A DNA stretch of 64,000 nucleotides, taken from positions 13,082,001 to 13,146,000 of the forward strand of contig JABWDB010000004.1 of the NCBI GenBank assembly GCA_019614645.1, given 5' to 3'. The position numbers and the translations under genes are program-made. Position 1 is the stretch's first letter. Every line of letters begins with the position of its first letter. Origin of the DNA: Stratiolaelaps scimitus. Taxonomy: Eukaryota > Arthropoda > Arachnida > Mesostigmata > Laelapidae. The notes under the pieces were generated by a model. That model worked only from the letters and a program-made list of their open reading frames with translations. It did not search any database and was not told the DNA's origin. Shown piece after piece: positions 1 through 12,230 of the stretch.

Positions 1-592
1 TTTAAGTATCGCAGCACAACTCGCGAGGACCAGTCAGCCAGTCAGTCAGTATTATGGCCACACTGCCGACCCCCGCTCGCCCCCGCTCGCCCCCACGGGG
101 GCCGCCAGCCAACTCGCAATCAACTCCCTCAATTCAGCGGCCCCATCGCTCGCTTCTGCCTCTCAGCATCTTTTCCGATCTCGTTCGTTTCTTCGCTTCT
201 CTTTCTTCTTGCTCTCTGCATCCGGAGAGCCTGTCTCGGCTGCTACAGTTCGTTCAGTTTCATCAAAGCGAAATGCATGCGACAATATCATTACCACCCG
301 TTGACAGTTAGTTGCCAGTTGGCGTTGTCACTACTGCCGCCGCCGCTTATGATGATGCTGATGATGTTGCTGCTGTTCATGCTGATTTTAGTGAGAGGCG
401 AGGCGAGGAAGGCGCCGTCCCCTGCTCACACAGCGTTCGGCGTTCGTACGAGCCGCGGCTGAAGGGGCGTGGGGTCGCTGGCGTAGGCGGTCGGGGTGGG
501 GCAGAGATGGGGTGGAATGAACGCGCCGGGGAACGCGCGCTGAGAGCGAACGTTGAAAACCAAACGCTCTCCTAATGCTGTCGTTGCGACTT

Positions 593-595
<3 letters not shown>

Positions 596-623
<28 letters not shown>
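596..623. repeat. (CTG)n microsatellite
   Basis: About nine CTG units in the GC-rich upstream region. A short (CTG)4 follows at about 829-842. Confidence 0.95.
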
Positions 624-884
624 CCCTAGTCGTGGTGGTGGTGAGGGCGATGCTGACGACGACGGCAACAACAACAACGACGACGACGTCGACGACGACA
701 ACAAGAGGGCAAAAGGGAGCCGACGACTGCTGACTGTCAGTGCACGACAACGGCGGTGTATCCGTGTGCCGTTGCTAATCATAACATGCGAATTATTGTC
801 ATTTTAAACTTTGAACAAAGCATTGCCACTGCTGCTGCTGCTGCCCTACTCAGGCTTCCTTCTTGTGGCGCGTAGTAGTCGCAT

Positions 885-906
885 CAGCAGCAGCAGCAGC
901 AGCAGC
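885..906. repeat. (CAG)n microsatellite
   Basis: Seven CAG units. With the CTG array 260 nt upstream it forms a loose inverted triplet pair. Confidence 0.95.
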
Positions 907-1314
907 ATCGACAACACCAGTAGTAGCAGTGGTAGTAGTAGTTGGAGTAGAAGTAGTCGCGTGCGGTAGTCATCGTCGTAGGCAGCCACAATCACCCATC
1001 GCAAAAGGCAAAGGGTGATTGTCGGTGGACGGGGCCGGCTGCGAGCGGTTTCGGCCGTCAACAACAACAACAACAACAGCAGAGGGGTGATGATGAGCAT
1101 ATGCGAATATAGGGGACACTTCGGGGGATGTGCCGCGGATATGGGGGAAGATGAGAGAGCAACTCTACGAAAGCGACTCAGCTGTAGGAAAGAAACACAT
1201 AGGGTGGCGGCGGGGGCGGCGGTGGCGGCGCACGATGATGGCCAGATAGATAACTTGATGGTGGAAGGCGAGAGCTGAACAGAGAGAGAGACTGGCTGGC
1301 TGGCGTTGGTTGAC

Positions 1315-1330
1315 GCCGCCGCCGCCGCCG
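1315..1330. repeat. (GCC)n microsatellite
   Basis: Five GCC units in CpG-rich sequence. Confidence 0.9.
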
Positions 1331-2287
1331 TCTCAGTTCGCTTAGTCGTTCGTTTGTTCGTTTCCACGCAACGAGAAGCAACGGACGGCGGCGATGACGA
1401 CGACTTTATTACGGTCGTGGGGGGGGGGCGGCGGAGGGGAACCGCCAGAACCCTTGTGAGTCTCGAGCTTGACCGTTGGTTCTAGCTCATATGTGTTAGC
1501 GGTACTCGGATCCGACGTCGGTGGACATCTACACGGGCGCAGCAACATCCACGATTTGTTGGCGTTTGGTCGCCGCCGCCGTGGCTCTTGTCACTTTGCT
1601 TGTCAAGCCAGCGTTTGCTTGGCAATCTAAACGCTGCCAGTTACAAACATATGGCAGTAACACACTCTGGTCGACGACAGCGAGCTACCAGGCTGCAGGC
1701 AGCCGGCGGTGCGCCATTTTCGTTCTACTTTTAATTCGGTTTGTCGCAAATGCGCATGGGAGCGATACCCGTTAGGTTGTGAGAGGCAAAATGATATGGG
1801 GGAGGGGGGGCAGCAGAGTGGACGGCGGCGTGGGGGGTAAGAACCAAGTGCAAAATGACACGAAGTAGCAGCCAGCTAGCGAGCTAGCTATGACCGCTGT
1901 GACCGCTCCCGACGCCGGCATTGCCGTCACAAGCGTCGTGTCGCCTGCCTCGGTACTGGTGACTCGTGGACGAGATGGGGTCCGCGGTCGAGTGCGCAGG
2001 CCTCCGAAATGACCTCTGCAATGACCAACTGGCTGCCGGGTCGGCAGTCGGTCGCGAATGCCGTGGGGGTTTGACACAGCCAACACTCAGGGCGGCGTGC
2101 ACAGCGCGAATCGTTGCTGTAAGAGGCTTAGTTGACAGGCAGTCTAAGCATGTCTCTGCGCGGCGAGTCTTGCTTACGACGGTCAGGAGACGAGAGGGTG
2201 TGGAACATAGGCGTCGTGCGTTCACGCAGATGATAATGATGGCCAGAGATGACATGCCGACCGAGAAGGCCAGGTCGGAGGCAACGC

Positions 2288-2305
2288 GAGAGAGAGAGAG
2301 AGAGA
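2288..2305. repeat. (GA)n microsatellite
   Basis: About nine GA units. Confidence 0.9.
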
Positions 2306-2435
2306 AAGATGGGCAGGCAAGTGGTTCAGGCCGGACCAACTTTTCAATACGAAACGACGAACGACCTGCTTGCAAGGGCAGCAAACGCCAAAAGCGACAA
2401 CGGCTCACTGGCTAGTGATGGTTGGCCGTTTTCAG

Positions 2436-2459
2436 GATGGGGGGGGGCGGGGGGGTTGG
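2436..2459 (+). other. G-rich tract, G-quadruplex candidate
   Basis: GGAT is followed by nine or more G, a C, seven G and TTGG. Several G-runs of three or more within 24 nt could form a quadruplex on the + strand. The tract lies about 0.5 kb upstream of the 2984 exon. Confidence 0.4.
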
Positions 2460-2692
2460 AGCACGTGCCTTAACTGATACCTATTAGAAAGTGGAGTTGG
2501 GTAAGAGTTTGTACATCTGTCGCGAATCGTCCGGCAGACGAGTTGTGCGTCTAGCGATGATAGCCCTGATTGCTATGTTTACGATTGCTCGTGTTTATGC
2601 TGCCGCTGTTGTTCGACTGGAGCAGAGCTGTTCAGACATGAGCTTTTCAATGCTGGGATACGTAACTTGCTGTTAAATAATAAACTTGCACC

Positions 2693-2694
<2 letters not shown>

Positions 2695-2723
<29 letters not shown>

Positions 2724-2725
2724 CT

Positions 2726-2757
<32 letters not shown>

Positions 2758-2774
2758 CTTATATATATACTATA
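2695..2774. repeat. Imperfect (TA)n array
   Basis: About 80 nt of TA repeats with interruptions (ACTT, AAA), marking the switch from GC-rich to AT-rich DNA before the 2984 exon. Confidence 0.95.
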
Positions 2775-2983
2775 TTTTTTCCGCGAGAACTTAAGCATTG
2801 TTGAACTGCAGTTCCGAAAATAAACCTCAAATGAAATGAAAAATGAAATGAAATACATACCCTTACTCTCCTCGGCTTCAAAGTGATCAAACAAAACCAA
2901 AATAATCAATCGTTCCACTATAGATAAAACTAACTCGCCATTTTTTCTATTTTTGTTTTCATTTTTGTCGGTCATAAACACAG

Positions 2984-3403
2984 ACAACACGTGATGAACC
3001 GATCGACGATGACGACTATGGCGGAGACGAGGAGGATGACGAGCAGGAGCTGGACTTGAGACGGAGCCCCTGTGAGAACGGGTCTAGCGGAGGTGATCTC
3101 TCTGATCCTCCCAGTCATGTGTCGTCGACACTGTCGAAGGAGCTCGGCGGACTCAAGGACTGCCAGGACCCCATTCAGGTGTCGGCTGCTGCACTGGCCA
3201 CGGCACAGGCGATGTTCGCCGCTGCGGGGAAGGCCACCGACCGAGTTCCACCGCTTGGCCTATTGCCGGGCGCCCATGGTTTCCTTAGCAGTCAGGCACA
3301 TCTTCAGGCTCTTCGGAATCCCGCGTTTCTACAGCTCACACAGAACCTCGGATTACCCGATCCAACTGATAAGCAGTACGCGTTCGACGACCAACTCAAG
3401 CAG
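2984..3403 (+). CDS. retn: dead ringer/ARID3 homologue, internal coding exon (N-terminal region and start of ARID domain)
   Basis: This is an internal exon of an ARID3-family DNA-binding transcription factor, a nuclear protein that in flies binds AT-rich sites and acts as activator or repressor. It follows a long T-rich tract and an ACACAG acceptor (AG at 2982-2983). It ends at CAG with a GTAAGG donor at 3404. The 420 nt give 140 open codons, phase 0 at both ends. In order, the protein has an acidic patch (DDDDYGGDEEDDEQELDL, about residues 8-25), a Ser/Asn-rich stretch, an Ala-rich segment (SAAALATAQAMFAAAGKA, about 70-87), a hydrophobic Leu/Gly/Pro segment, and finally QYAFDDQLKQ. That last piece matches the beginning of the ARID domain (fly WSFEEQFKQ, from memory). 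It reads directly into the exon at 47812. No initiator Met is evident, so at least one 5' exon lies upstream. The family assignment is firm because of the join; the symbol is by homology to fly. Confidence 0.9.
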
Positions 3404-4375
3404 GTAAGGGAACAGGGACACGCGAACGCAGGCGATATATAACAAATATCATAGAAATGTCTACCGTACAAAACGCCGTGTCATGCCAGAGTCACTAGCC
3501 ACAATGAACAAATCATCGGTGCGGCCGCGGCGGAGGCAGCGGCAATATGTGCCAAGATGTGTTTACCCGGGGTACTCAGCCCCCTTTAGATAGATCATGA
3601 GATTGCTTCGATCAAAATGGATTACTCGAGCTGAACGCTGTTAAAAGTCAAAGGTCAGGCGTGGAACACACCTATGCGGTGTACGCTGCGGCAGGTGATG
3701 TGCATGAGATTTTCGTTAGTTTTAGCTACATTTGCGCCTCTTTGTGATCTGTTGTGATTAGCCAAATATGAAACATTTCGATTGAATTCGATTTGATTCG
3801 TCTGGGTCTTGCTCACAGGGAAAATGACAATAGGTGCTATGCAACGATTAGACATTGCATATGATTCGAATTGCCAAACTGAACTTTACCCCATTGGAGT
3901 AAGCCGAGATATTTGTGGTGTTCCGCTTTCAATAGCCGATGGCAATCACATGTCGTTCATCGAGCACGGGTAACATTTCACCGTAAATTAATCGTGACAT
4001 CGTATTGCATTGCAAATCGAATACATCACTCATAATTGGCGGCGACTCAATATAAACAGCGTTGAAATGCTAAATGCCGACCAAACAGATCGTCAAACGT
4101 ACACTTCTCAATGATTGTGCGTTGTACTGTAGCCGGAATATCCGTAATGAGATAATGAACAATAAAGAATCATCCGAGAACCAGTACAACGATACCAAGA
4201 AAAACAACAACACTGAAACGTACCAACCACTTCATGGTCATGCTCGTCGACCTGTACATGTCGTGTAGATAGACGTGTAGATACATGTTTGCATCGATCT
4301 ATCGATCTATTTCTTGATCGACCGCCTCGGATAGACACGGGCAGACGTCCTACGGACGTATGAACGCCGGGCCCC

Positions 4376-4403
<28 letters not shown>
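4376..4403. repeat. (TA)n array
   Basis: About 14 uninterrupted TA units, flanked by GC-rich GGGCCCC on the left. Confidence 0.95.
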
Positions 4404-4407
<4 letters not shown>

Positions 4408-5073
4408 TACAGACGTCGACCACCGGCTTCGGCATTCAGGAACGATACATAACGAACACGAATACAACCGCAGAAATAGCAACGACAACAAGCACTATCA
4501 TCACCATCATCATCATCATCACCAACAACAACAAGAAATAGAATCAACATCAGCAGCAATAACAGCAGCAACAGCAGCGTTGAAAAGAAGGAGGAAATCA
4601 ACTCGTAGTTGGTATAGAAAGCGATAGATAGATGAGTAGTATTTGCTATAGGACCACTGCTGCCGCCGCCACCACTACCACCACCGGCAGGGCAGCAGCG
4701 GCATCGACATCACCGAAGAGCAGCAGCCTGTATGTACCAGAACAGAACAACTGAGCTGAGCAATTGGCTGAGTTCGAGCATCGCCACCACCGCAGTCGCC
4801 GCCGCCGCCGCCGCCGACGTTCCGGGTCTCCGCGACCGAGTCGGTCATCGCGGACAGCGGTGCCGATGAACGCGAGCGGCGACGGACCGAGCGCGCGCAA
4901 TGAGATCGTGATCTGAGGAAAGGAATCAGCAACAGCAGCAGCAGAAACATCAGCATCGGCAAATATTAATTACGATTTCGTTGCTCCGCTCTCTCTCTCT
5001 CTCGTCATCTTGCGGCCGCCTCGCTCTGGTCGAACTGCTGAACCGCTGAACGTTTCTCATTCACCTCCTTTCT

Positions 5074-5074
5074 T

Positions 5075-5112
<38 letters not shown>

Positions 5113-5118
5113 TCTCCC
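5074..5118. repeat. (CT)n microsatellite
   Basis: About 45 nt of CT repeats with one TATC interruption, within a wider pyrimidine-rich stretch from about 4988 to 5200. Confidence 0.95.
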
Positions 5119-5844
5119 TCCTCTTCTACCTCTCGATTTGTCTTGTTTGTTAGTTATGCATTTATATAGGTTTACATCTCGATATCTATCTCTCTATCTA
5201 TTTCTATTAGTCTTATGTGTTCGAAATTCGAAGCAGGAGAGCGAGAGACGGAGACATACAATCGTAAGGGAGGCCTTTATCGTTACCAGCAGAGGGGGGG
5301 GAGAGAACGGGCACGGCTGTAGTATATTTGAGCGTAGTCATTGTGCGCTAACAAACGATGATTGGCTAACAAAGATGAACAGCTTCGAACTTTAACTAAA
5401 TAATATTGTGCCAATGGATGCATCGAATCAAAATGGAAACCTGTACACACACACACACATATGACTGATTTTGTTCGAGAGACGTAGTGTTTGGCTTCGG
5501 TGTAAATTTGGGAAGTGCGTTATCTATCGCTCTGTTGATTTGCTTACGATAGCTCGTGTACAGTACTTGTCTATCGGTATGGTTTTCACCTTGAGTCGTC
5601 CTGTCGATTCTGTAATGAGTAAGTGTTGCACTAGTTGCAGAGCGACAGGTTGAGAAACTTGCGGTGATCGTTATCATCATGATCGAATTCTATGCTGGGA
5701 TTTCGCTTCCGTGGAATCATTGTCACTGTGATTCGTACTGGTTTGTGGTCATGATGTGATAAGTGCCTTCCATTTCTGGCCAAAAGCTCGCTTTCGTATA
5801 CCTATCCTGTTTCAGAGGCATTACGAGTCACACGCACTCAAACA

Positions 5845-5848
<4 letters not shown>

Positions 5849-5877
<29 letters not shown>
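5849..5877. repeat. (TA)n array
   Basis: About 14 uninterrupted TA units. Confidence 0.95.
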
Positions 5878-5880
<3 letters not shown>

Positions 5881-6902
5881 TAGACGAGCAAAAAGAAAAT
5901 TTGACAACAAATTAAGAACGATCACAATGGGCACCCAATAGAGGAGGTAACAACGAAATGATAGACGTTTTTCTCTGACGTTATGCTCATGGTCATTATT
6001 CTTGGCAGTGATTAGCATCCTTATTATTATTATTACTACTGTAACTACCGTATAGTGGTAATGCCATACTACAATTATGTATAATTAAAATCGTCCGCTG
6101 TCATTCACTGTTGTGGTTACAGCAGTGCCGCAAAATCTAACAGCGTGTGCTCACGAAATAGTTCGCCTTTTTAAATTCAGCTCCAATCTTCCGGCTGCTT
6201 GATATCGATCCTGTCAAAAATAACGAGCTCGAAAACAATTGAGAAAGCGTTCCCTCATCTTGCAACTTGCAACATTTCCATTGTGTGCCTTGATTTCAAC
6301 CGCATGATCCGCTATCGTGGACTTTTCTGCTGTTTTCGGCTGGTTTATTACCGCGTCCGTTGCGTCACATCAATTATACGAGTTCTGCTCGAACGGACCG
6401 TTTCGTCTGCAGTACTTCGGCGCGTGGGCAGCATTTCTAATTAAACGACAACGACAACAGCAACCCAAACCCGCGAAGGAATATGGCCGATTCTTACCTA
6501 CCGTCGACGAGTCCACAACAATCGTCGGCTGAACCATTTTTCTTTAGCGTACCCGATGTACATATGCAATTAATTATAGATATGTAATTAATTATGCTGG
6601 GGTCCAAATTGCTTCGAAACATCATCACTGGCGGACAGGCAGGTATCTGCCTCGGTCATCGATGGCTGGCGAGTCTCCGTATGTGGACATGCTCTTGCTT
6701 GCCAGCCAGATGTCCGGTCGTCAACGAACGACAACAATAACACAACGATGAGGAGGAGGAGGGTGCCATGAATATAGGCCCCGTCTGAGCTGTTATTCTT
6801 TTTTGCCGTCGACTTCGGCAGTGGAAATTGGCATGGATGCTGCCCATACTCCATTGGGGTCAAGCCGCGCTCCTTGACATAAATAGAAATGCATGTTTTG
6901 TC

Positions 6903-6942
6903 AGCACATTCATATATATATATATATATATACGAATGTGCT
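6903..6942. repeat. TA array flanked by a 9-bp inverted repeat
   Basis: AGCACATTC (6903-6911) and GAATGTGCT (6934-6942) are exact inverted repeats on either side of a (TA)n run at 6912-6932. The whole unit can fold into one long stem because the TA run is self-complementary. Confidence 0.6.
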
Positions 6943-8986
6943 GTCTGTCGTCAGAACAATTATATGAACATCTGTGTAGCGTTTGCCACCGCGTCCACTG
7001 TTAGATCGTGGCGTAGGGTAAGAGGTGAAGAAAACACATAAGGTATTGAGGAGTCTATTTTTTTTCTGCACGAGAAATTGGGCAAATTACACAGAAATGT
7101 GCTCCTCTCTCCTCTTCTAGCGTCATCATCAATCACAGGCCAGAAGATACCAGGGACCGCATCGGCATTTGGTGCATCCGCAGTTGTTGCCAAATGGATT
7201 CGAAATTAACTCTAACAATGCAATACAAATTTTTAAACCATGTATCCTCAGTGTTCACATGCACACCTGTTTGATATTACTCTATACCCTTTACATGTTA
7301 CACAGCGGAACGTGGCGAAAAGAATTAATTAATTAATTCACGTAGAAAGAATCACCCCACTAGTCACATAGAGATCAACGTACAAATCTACTCTCCGCAC
7401 CAGCTCGACTGCGAACTTCATGGGTGCGGACCCGTTCGAACAATACGCTGGCATGCAGATTCATTTCGTGTAGAACGTGACACAGTTGTTGTTCCTCCAG
7501 TAATGCGTTCTCCCTCGCTCAATCTCGACTTACTTATAACTGACTTGCGGATGGTCGAAGTAACGGAGGCGGCGCAGGCAGATGAAGGTAAAAACTGTGC
7601 ATCTATATACGACGGCCACCACAGCCGACAGCGTCTTCATAATGAAGCTGAGCGGCATCAGTGTGCCGCATAGCACAACACGGGGCAGTAACGCGTCTCG
7701 CCTGTGACAAAACTATACCTTCCATTTGTTCAGTTCCTGCTCAGCGCTCGACGGCATCCGTTCAACACTAGGGCCAGCGCGTGGTGACACCCCGAACGCC
7801 AATGGGTACGAGAACCTATAGGCACGCCACCTGCAGGTATAACATCATAACTATATGATCGTGCGTGTGATAGTGCGCTGTCGCCTGTTGCACAGCGCCT
7901 CACATCTTTGCGATTGGCGCGGCGGGCGTGTGCCGCTCGTAAGCTATGGCAAAAATGCTCCTCGTCGAAGCACTCCTACAGCACCGGCGCTGCCTAATCG
8001 GCACGAGCGAGAACAGAGCTCAGGAGACAAAAGATGAAACGCATAGAAGACGTGGGAAAAAACGCCATTGGAGGACGAAGCTCAGCTGAGGGCAGGGTCG
8101 GACGCGGCTCCAGCCCAGTGCCGTTCGAGGGATATTTGCTTGTCGGCGAATTCTGCTGAGCTCCGACACTGTGCGGTTGTCTGTGTGTGTGTATGTGCGT
8201 GTGTCTCTGTCTAATGGAGATATTTCTACTGCTGCTGATTTTGTGGTTGCGGTCCGTAATGTATTGCCCCGTTTGCTCGAGCGTCGAGTCTCACCACAGT
8301 GCTCTGAATATCATTAGGTAGCTTCAAACGAAGCAGTAGGCTAAGAAGCTAAAACAACGCCAACCGGGTCAGCGCTGGGATGCGCGAAACGGTCATTTTA
8401 TGCACATCATACATTTGTTATTGGTACTATGGTGACATCGTCATCGCTTACTGTTGTTGTTGCTGTTGTTGTTGTTCTTATTGTTGTTGGGGCAACAGCA
8501 GCAGCTGCAGCCTCGCCAACAGCAATGATGCTACTGGGAAGACAGCGACTACCGGCCACCGAGTCGGTGGAGGAAGCACTCCACCGATGGCGCGCGGCGC
8601 TGCCCCATCGGTAAAAATACCTCGAGGACGATAGAAGAACGTTCATCATTTTCGACTTTATCTAACTCAAAAAAAAGGCAGGGAATATGTCAAAATGAAA
8701 CATGTCAAACACCCGCTGCTGCCGCTGCCGCCGCCGCTGCCGGATGTCACATGCGTCGACTACCGCTGGCGCCTAACATTCGCCTCGGGAAGGGAACGGT
8801 CGCTGCGACGACAGAAACAGTGGCAGCAGCAGCAGCGATTGCGGCGATACCAATGGCGGTGGTGGTGGTGGCAAACTCACTTCGTTACCGAGAGAGGGAG
8901 GGTGGTAACAAAAATGAAGAACTCCACACCGTCGTCTCCGCCTCCCCACCATCATCATGTACACGCGTTCGTGGTGCGTACAAAGC

Positions 8987-8989
<3 letters not shown>

Positions 8990-9018
<29 letters not shown>
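8990..9018. repeat. (TA)n array
   Basis: About 14 uninterrupted TA units following GCGTG. Confidence 0.95.
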
Positions 9019-9020
<2 letters not shown>

Positions 9021-10502
9021 CAAATGCGCGAAACTGAAATGGCATTCGGGGCGGCGGTGCCAGTGGTGGCTGAATATTTCATTAGTTTCATCAACATGGC
9101 GGGGACAACATGGATGGCATTCGTTTCAACGTTTGATTTGGAGAATCGATTTTCTTAAACAGACCTTGCCCGACCTGCCCTCTGTTATTATCGTCTTGTA
9201 GATCGCACGTCATTTATGCAGACACCATCACCGAGGCGTGCTGCCGCCGAGCCCTTCATCTACCGCCTGATTGGGTTGATATTGCAATTTGATTCGTGTC
9301 TTTTTTTCTTTGAATTTGTGTTCAAATGTTGATTGTTCAATGATTTTGTTCCTCTCAAACGTCACTACTGACTGATTATTCATGATTTCATTGCACATGC
9401 CGAACGCTGTATGGTCGTATACAGCTCGTCATTTACAATTCTGTCTAACGGGCCGTATGTCACCTACGGCAACGAATCAATCTGGCTAGCTAATCAGAGA
9501 CAAACTGAATTCAATCGTCGTCTATCAGAGTTCAGCAGCTAACCCGTACAAATACAACATCCGCTCTGGACAATGGGCGACTTTGTGTTTTCTCCGAGAA
9601 TGTATTGCCTCTAATGGCATTCAGCGGAGGCTTGCGCCTCCCAAATAGCAACTCTCTCTCTCGCTCTCTCTCAGGTGACTCTGCACCGAATTTCTGACCT
9701 TTCCCTGTCTTTTTCTCATTTATCGTTCACACCGCCTTTACGAAACAATGGTACTGGCTCACATCTGATGCCGCTCGATCGCCGCAGAGGCGTTGTTATC
9801 CTCCACGACGACGACGACGGCGGCGACATTCGTTGTTGTTGTTGTTGTCCGCCCAAGTGAAGGGTTGCTATATGCATGCACTCTGTTATAGAGTTCCTTC
9901 CAGCGATGGTGGAGATTGCCAGTCGCCAGTTGCGAGCAACGAGGCGGCACGTCTAGCGCCAGCTCATCAACGGGTGATCAGCACGTCAGTGTCAGCAGCG
10001 ACCACCGTTCACTGTTGGTGCGAACCGTCCGCCACATCAGAACACCATCGCATTACAGAGCCGCCCAACAGAATCGCTAGATATTCTATATGAATAGTAG
10101 TAAGTATGTGGTACATTCTATGGCAGAGTGCTACCAACTCGTATCTATCTCTACCTGGTATAAAGGGAAAGAGTGAGAGACCCAGACGATATATCCGACA
10201 TCCGCTGTGAGCAGAGCTGCTCAGCGCAACTGCTACTTGCTCAGCTGCCGCTTGTTCAGGTAACGCGGAATAGGAAAGGCCTGAGGCTAAGACCGCCTGC
10301 GAGAGAAGAGAGAGAGGAAGATGCTCGTCGAGAGCATTGCTCCTCTTCTGCGTAAGGCGGCGTAATGCGTTTCAGCGCCGTTCGCTAGTCGAAGTGTCAA
10401 CTGAGCAGCATCAGCTAGCTAGCAAGCAAGCGACTGTAGTGTTGCTGCGGCCACCATACAGCCGACAGATCTCTATCTCTCTAGTCAGCTATCTCTTTCG
10501 TC

Positions 10503-10524
10503 CTCTCTCTCTCTCTCTCTCTCT
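10503..10524. repeat. (CT)n microsatellite
   Basis: About 11 CT units. Confidence 0.9.
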
Positions 10525-11030
10525 TTCACTCTCCCGATGAGTTTCTGCCACTTCGAACGATGTAGCTCGCGTAGCTACCAACGTTAAGTAGCCGGTAGGT
10601 TGCCGGCATCCACGAATCGCTTCCAGCAGCGGCGCCACCGTCGACGGCTGCCACCGGCACCGCCGAGGGTCCCATTCACCTCCACGTGTGGGGAAAAGAC
10701 GATATAGTTCTCCTCGGAAACGAGATCAGTGATGTTCGGATGCTATAGAGTGCCACGATGAGAGAGAGATTGAGAAAGCAATGGGATAACGGCTCTTCGC
10801 TTGGCAGAGTCTTCTCCGACTGCTTTCGGTGCTTGCTGCTGCTGCTGCGGCTGCCCAACGAGCAATAGATATATAGGTAGATAGGTAGATAGATTGGGAG
10901 GGAGAAGTTAACGCCACCAACATTCGTTGTTGATGGCTTGTTGGCCACGTCTCGTTGGCCCATCGAGCACTACCAACAAGATGACGACGTCGAAGAGATC
11001 TCGCTGCTGCTGCTGCTACGGCTGCCGCGG

Positions 11031-11048
11031 CTGCTGCTGCTGCTGCTG
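11031..11048. repeat. (CTG)n microsatellite
   Basis: Six CTG units; shorter CTG runs lie just upstream at about 11003-11017. Confidence 0.9.
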
Positions 11049-11381
11049 AGCCTCTGATGTGTCGCGACTTCCAGCTCTCTGCTTACCGTTTCGTTGCTTT
11101 ACCGCTGGGCTGATGCTGATGTGGTTGTCGTAGCGCCGGGCCAGGGCCTCGGGGTCTCATAGGTCTAGATGTCTCTTAGAAGAAGAGGTATCTAGAAGGG
11201 AACGCACAAGGCTCTTCGAGCATCTATCGTAGCTGGCTCTACGCTAGACACTACCGATTCTGTAGTGTCATAGACTGCGGTGTCCCTACTACCACGGCTA
11301 CATAGATCTCCTTCTAGACGACTCTGATACGCTCGGCCCGTCCGTCTACCGGTTCTGAGCACTAGTACCACCACCACTACT

Positions 11382-11409
<28 letters not shown>
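11382..11409. repeat. (AGC)n microsatellite
   Basis: Nine AGC units preceded by ACC/ACT triplets. Confidence 0.95.
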
Positions 11410-11412
<3 letters not shown>

Positions 11413-12201
11413 TGTATCTATCTACGAGTGGCTGCCACCGTGTGCGATCGAGCTAGCCTTTCGCAGGAGGTTGAGGTGAGAGGTAGAGGCGCGAAAGCGT
11501 AATGCCATTGGGCCATGGTGTCTGTCGTGAGTGGCGGCCTTAGAGACTATCACGACTACTAAAGTAAGATGGCTCCCTGGCTGTGATGCGAAGAGAGGCT
11601 GGCTAGATAGATTCTACTACGAACGCTGCTACCACTACTACTACTAAAAACACGTGATGTATCACACTACTGATCAGACGCACTGAACCGCGGCGTGTGC
11701 CGTCCCGTAGCCTTGCTCGACTCTAGCGCCCTCGTCTGTCGCCACAGCAGCCGCAGTAATAGCGGCAGCCGCAGCATTTCCAACACTCCAGAACAGCCGC
11801 GCGTAGGTTGACGCCGTTGGTAAGTTCTGCTTAGTAAACTATTATATGCAGCTTGCCCGTTGGTCCGGCGTTCCCCAAGGATCAATCCGACAGCAACGGG
11901 TTCTCACATGCTGCACGACGTATCCGGCTATCACTAACGAACGCTATCCAAGAGCGCATCGAATGATGTTGCGTTGTTCTTTGTCGCGACAGCTTAACGG
12001 CCCGATGCTATGCGATACGGGATGATTCGGCCGATGAGACAGAGGGAACGACCATGTCGATCTGGCCGGCCTAATCGACGACGATCGAGTGGAACAGCAC
12101 CGCAAACGAGACGAAAGGGATCGTTCGACCATTTCCATCACCTTGCGCCTTGTTATTGTGCCTTTCGTGCTGCTCTTTGCTTCTTTGAATACTACTAAGT
12201 G

Positions 12202-12230
12202 TGTGCCTGTGTAAAGGGCACACAGGCACA
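12202..12230. other. Perfect 11-bp hairpin
   Basis: TGTGCCTGTGT (12202-12212) and ACACAGGCACA (12220-12230) are exact inverted repeats around the 7-nt loop AAAGGGC. Flanking sequence does not extend the stem. The function is unknown. It lies within the large intron, about 0.85 kb before the 13079 hairpin. Confidence 0.5.

Larger units (their letters stand above)
1..2983. other. GC/CpG-rich, triplet-rich sequence upstream of the first recognised exon
   Basis: The first 2.5 kb is rich in CpG, CTG/CAG/CCG triplets and Ser/Ala/Leu-coding low-complexity frames, and then changes to AT-rich DNA from about 2.66 kb up to the exon acceptor. This could be a 5' UTR/promoter-proximal region or an upstream intron. 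Open frames here are short and repeat-driven. One ATG-initiated frame at 1975 reaches a GTAAGA donor in phase 0 at 2118/2119, compatible with the 2984 exon, but nothing conserved supports it. TCAGT repeats at about 32-50 resemble arthropod initiator sequence but are too short a motif to call a promoter. Confidence 0.45.
3404..12201. other. Intron segment without recognised genes (first part)
   Basis: AT-rich DNA to about 4.5 kb is followed by CAT/CAA/CAG-rich (4.49-4.6 kb) and CCG/CAC-rich (4.66-4.83 kb) segments and then mixed sequence. From about 9.7 kb the DNA is again triplet- and CpG-richer (CGACGACGACG and GTTGTTGTT at about 9.81-9.85 kb; CTG clusters at 10.8-11.05 kb). No conserved coding segment was recognised on either strand. 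Confidence 0.6.
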
